From: an uncultured Pelagibacteraceae bacterium
Lineage (GTDB): Bacteria > Pseudomonadota > Alphaproteobacteria > Pelagibacterales > Pelagibacteraceae
Direction: 5' to 3'
NCBI GenBank assembly: GCA_902521675.1
Contig: CABYSP010000002.1
Location: forward strand, 1 to 64,000
Length of the DNA: 64,000 nt
Shown: in pieces, positions 62,554 to 64,000 of the stretch
Numbering within the stretch: the stretch's first letter is position 1
Layout: each line of letters opens with the position of its first letter
The notes under the pieces: model-generated
What the model was told of the DNA's origin: nothing
The model's database searches: none
The model's input: the letters and a program-made list of their open reading frames with translations, nothing else
Program-made: the position numbers and the translations under genes

Positions 62554-64000
62554 ATGAAAAAAACAAAAATCGATCATTACACAGATAAAGAAGCTTTAGA
62601 TTTTCATAATGACAAAAAACCTGGCAAGATTGAGATTATTTCTTCAAAAAATATGACAACAAAGCGAGATCTCGCTTTAGCATATTCACCTGGAGTTGCT
62701 GCTCCTGTAAAAAAGATCAGTGAAAACCCTGAAGCAGCTTATGATTACACAAGTAAAGGAAACCTTGTAGCTGTAATAAGCAATGGTTCTGCAATACTAG
62801 GGATGGGAAATTTAGGTGCTCTTGCATCAAAGCCTGTGATGGAAGGAAAGGCAGTATTATTTAAAAGATTTGCAGATATTGATTCGATTGATTTAGAGAT
62901 TGATTGTAAAGATACAAAAGAAATCATAAATTCAATTAAAAATTTTGCACCTAGCTTTGGCGGAATAAATTTAGAAGACATAGCAGCCCCAGATTGTTTT
63001 ATAATAGAACAGAAATTAAAAGAAATATTGGATATTCCAGTTTTTCATGATGACCAACATGGAACAGCAATTATAACTACCGCAGCATTAATTAATGCCT
63101 TAGATATTTGTGGTAAATCAATAAAAAAAATTAAAGTTGTAGTTAATGGGGCTGGAGCTTCAGCACAAGCTTGTACCGAGTTATTTAAAAATTCAGGAGT
63201 AAAATCTGAAAATATAATTATGCTTGACAGAAAGGGCGTTATTTACGAAGGAAGAACTGAGGGAATTGATCAATGGAAATCCAGATATTCAATTAAAACC
63301 AAACATAGAACTTTAAAGGATGCTATTAAAGGCGCAGATGTTTTTTTAGGATTATCAGCAAAAGGTGTTCTAAAAAAAGAGATGGTTAAATCTATGGCAA
63401 AAAATCCAATTATATTTGCTTGTGCTAATCCTGATCCAGAAATTGCCCCAGAGGAAATTAGTGAGGTTAGAAATGACGCAATTGTTGCAACAGGGAGATC
63501 AGACTACCCTAATCAAGTAAATAATTTAATTGGGTTTCCTTATATCTTTAGAGGAGCTTTAGATGTGAGATCTAAAACAATAAATGAAGAAATGAAGGTT
63601 GCTGCAGCTAATGCAATAGCTAAGCTTGCAAGAGAAGATGTTCCTGATGAAGTTGTTGCAGCTATGGGAGGAGAAAGACCTCATTATGGAAAAGATTATA
63701 TTATTCCATCTACATTTGATCCAAGATTAATTAGTGTAATACCAGCAGCTGTAGCAAAAGCAGCTATAGATAGTGGAGCAGCTAGAAAAAATATAGATGA
63801 TTTTGAAGTTTATAAAGATCAACTAAAACAAAGACTAGACCCAACCGTTACTATCATGCAGGGTATTAATTCATTTATTAAGAAAAATCAGAAAAGAATA
63901 GTTTTTGCAGATGGTGAAGATGAAAATACTTTAAAAGCCGCTATAGCATTCAAAAATTCAAAATTAGGTATTCCAATCTTGGTTGGTAAAGAAAGTAAAA
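62554..64000 (+). CDS. maeB: NADP-dependent malic enzyme with C-terminal phosphotransacetylase domain, partial at window end
   Basis: Manual translation MKKTKIDHYTDKEALDFH...YSPGVAAPV...DDQHGTAI...ACANPDPEI, then FADGEDENTLKAA start of PTA-like domain. Confidence 0.94.
   Translation, partial: MKKTKIDHYTDKEALDFHNDKKPGKIEIISSKNMTTKRDLALAYSPGVAAPVKKISENPEAAYDYTSKGNLVAVISNGSAILGMGNLGALASKPVMEGKAVLFKRFADIDSIDLEIDCKDTKEIINSIKNFAPSFGGINLEDIAAPDCFIIEQKLKEILDIPVFHDDQHGTAIITTAALINALDICGKSIKKIKVVVNGAGASAQACTELFKNSGVKSENIIMLDRKGVIYEGRTEGIDQWKSRYSIKTKHRTLKDAIKGADVFLGLSAKGVLKKEMVKSMAKNPIIFACANPDPEIAPEEISEVRNDAIVATGRSDYPNQVNNLIGFPYIFRGALDVRSKTINEEMKVAAANAIAKLAREDVPDEVVAAMGGERPHYGKDYIIPSTFDPRLISVIPAAVAKAAIDSGAARKNIDDFEVYKDQLKQRLDPTVTIMQGINSFIKKNQKRIVFADGEDENTLKAAIAFKNSKLGIPILVGKESK

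Noticed and set aside
62745-62981. 78-aa minus-strand ORF
   Set aside because: Antisense to maeB, which is confidently identified.
1-64000. CRISPR arrays, transposons, prophage, restriction or toxin-antitoxin systems
   Set aside because: No regularly spaced repeats, transposase, integrase or phage genes seen; the HNH protein at 23872-24441 is a lone gene with no partner methylase nearby.

Overview
AT-rich, very densely packed chromosomal window. Protein content and gene order look like a SAR11-type (Pelagibacterales) alphaproteobacterium; this is inferred from gene content, not from a database search. It is mostly core housekeeping sequence: gltBD, a pyruvate dehydrogenase E1/E2 pair, dnaA-dnaN, ubiE-ubiB-coaBC-dut, irr-fabA-fabB-fabI, metK-nusA-infB-rbfA-rpsO-pnp, miaB-phoH-ybeY-lnt, NifU-trpS-murJ and maeB, plus tRNA-Arg(ACG) and tRNA-Leu(CAA). 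I saw no CRISPR array, transposon, prophage or rRNA. Most interesting signals: (1) an untracked 30-aa Lys/Arg-only-like peptide gene convergent with a CarD homologue that has a ~70-residue lysine-rich N-terminal tail; (2) a rubrerythrin / Fe-S protein / DUF3501 module next to an Irr-like regulator, with a perfect 19-bp palindrome, an Irr-box-like site and a strong intercistronic stem-loop; (3) an intrinsic-terminator-like hairpin with a T-run directly in front of nusA; (4) a homodimeric-type AceE fused to an N-terminal lipoyl domain; (5) six of nine convergent gene pairs overlapping by exactly 4 nt via shared TTAA/TTAG stops; (6) a direct-repeat/palindrome cluster with a near-consensus DnaA box upstream of dnaA; (7) conserved gene clusters with several usual members missing; (8) small untracked genes (LptM-like lipoprotein, 34-aa membrane peptide).
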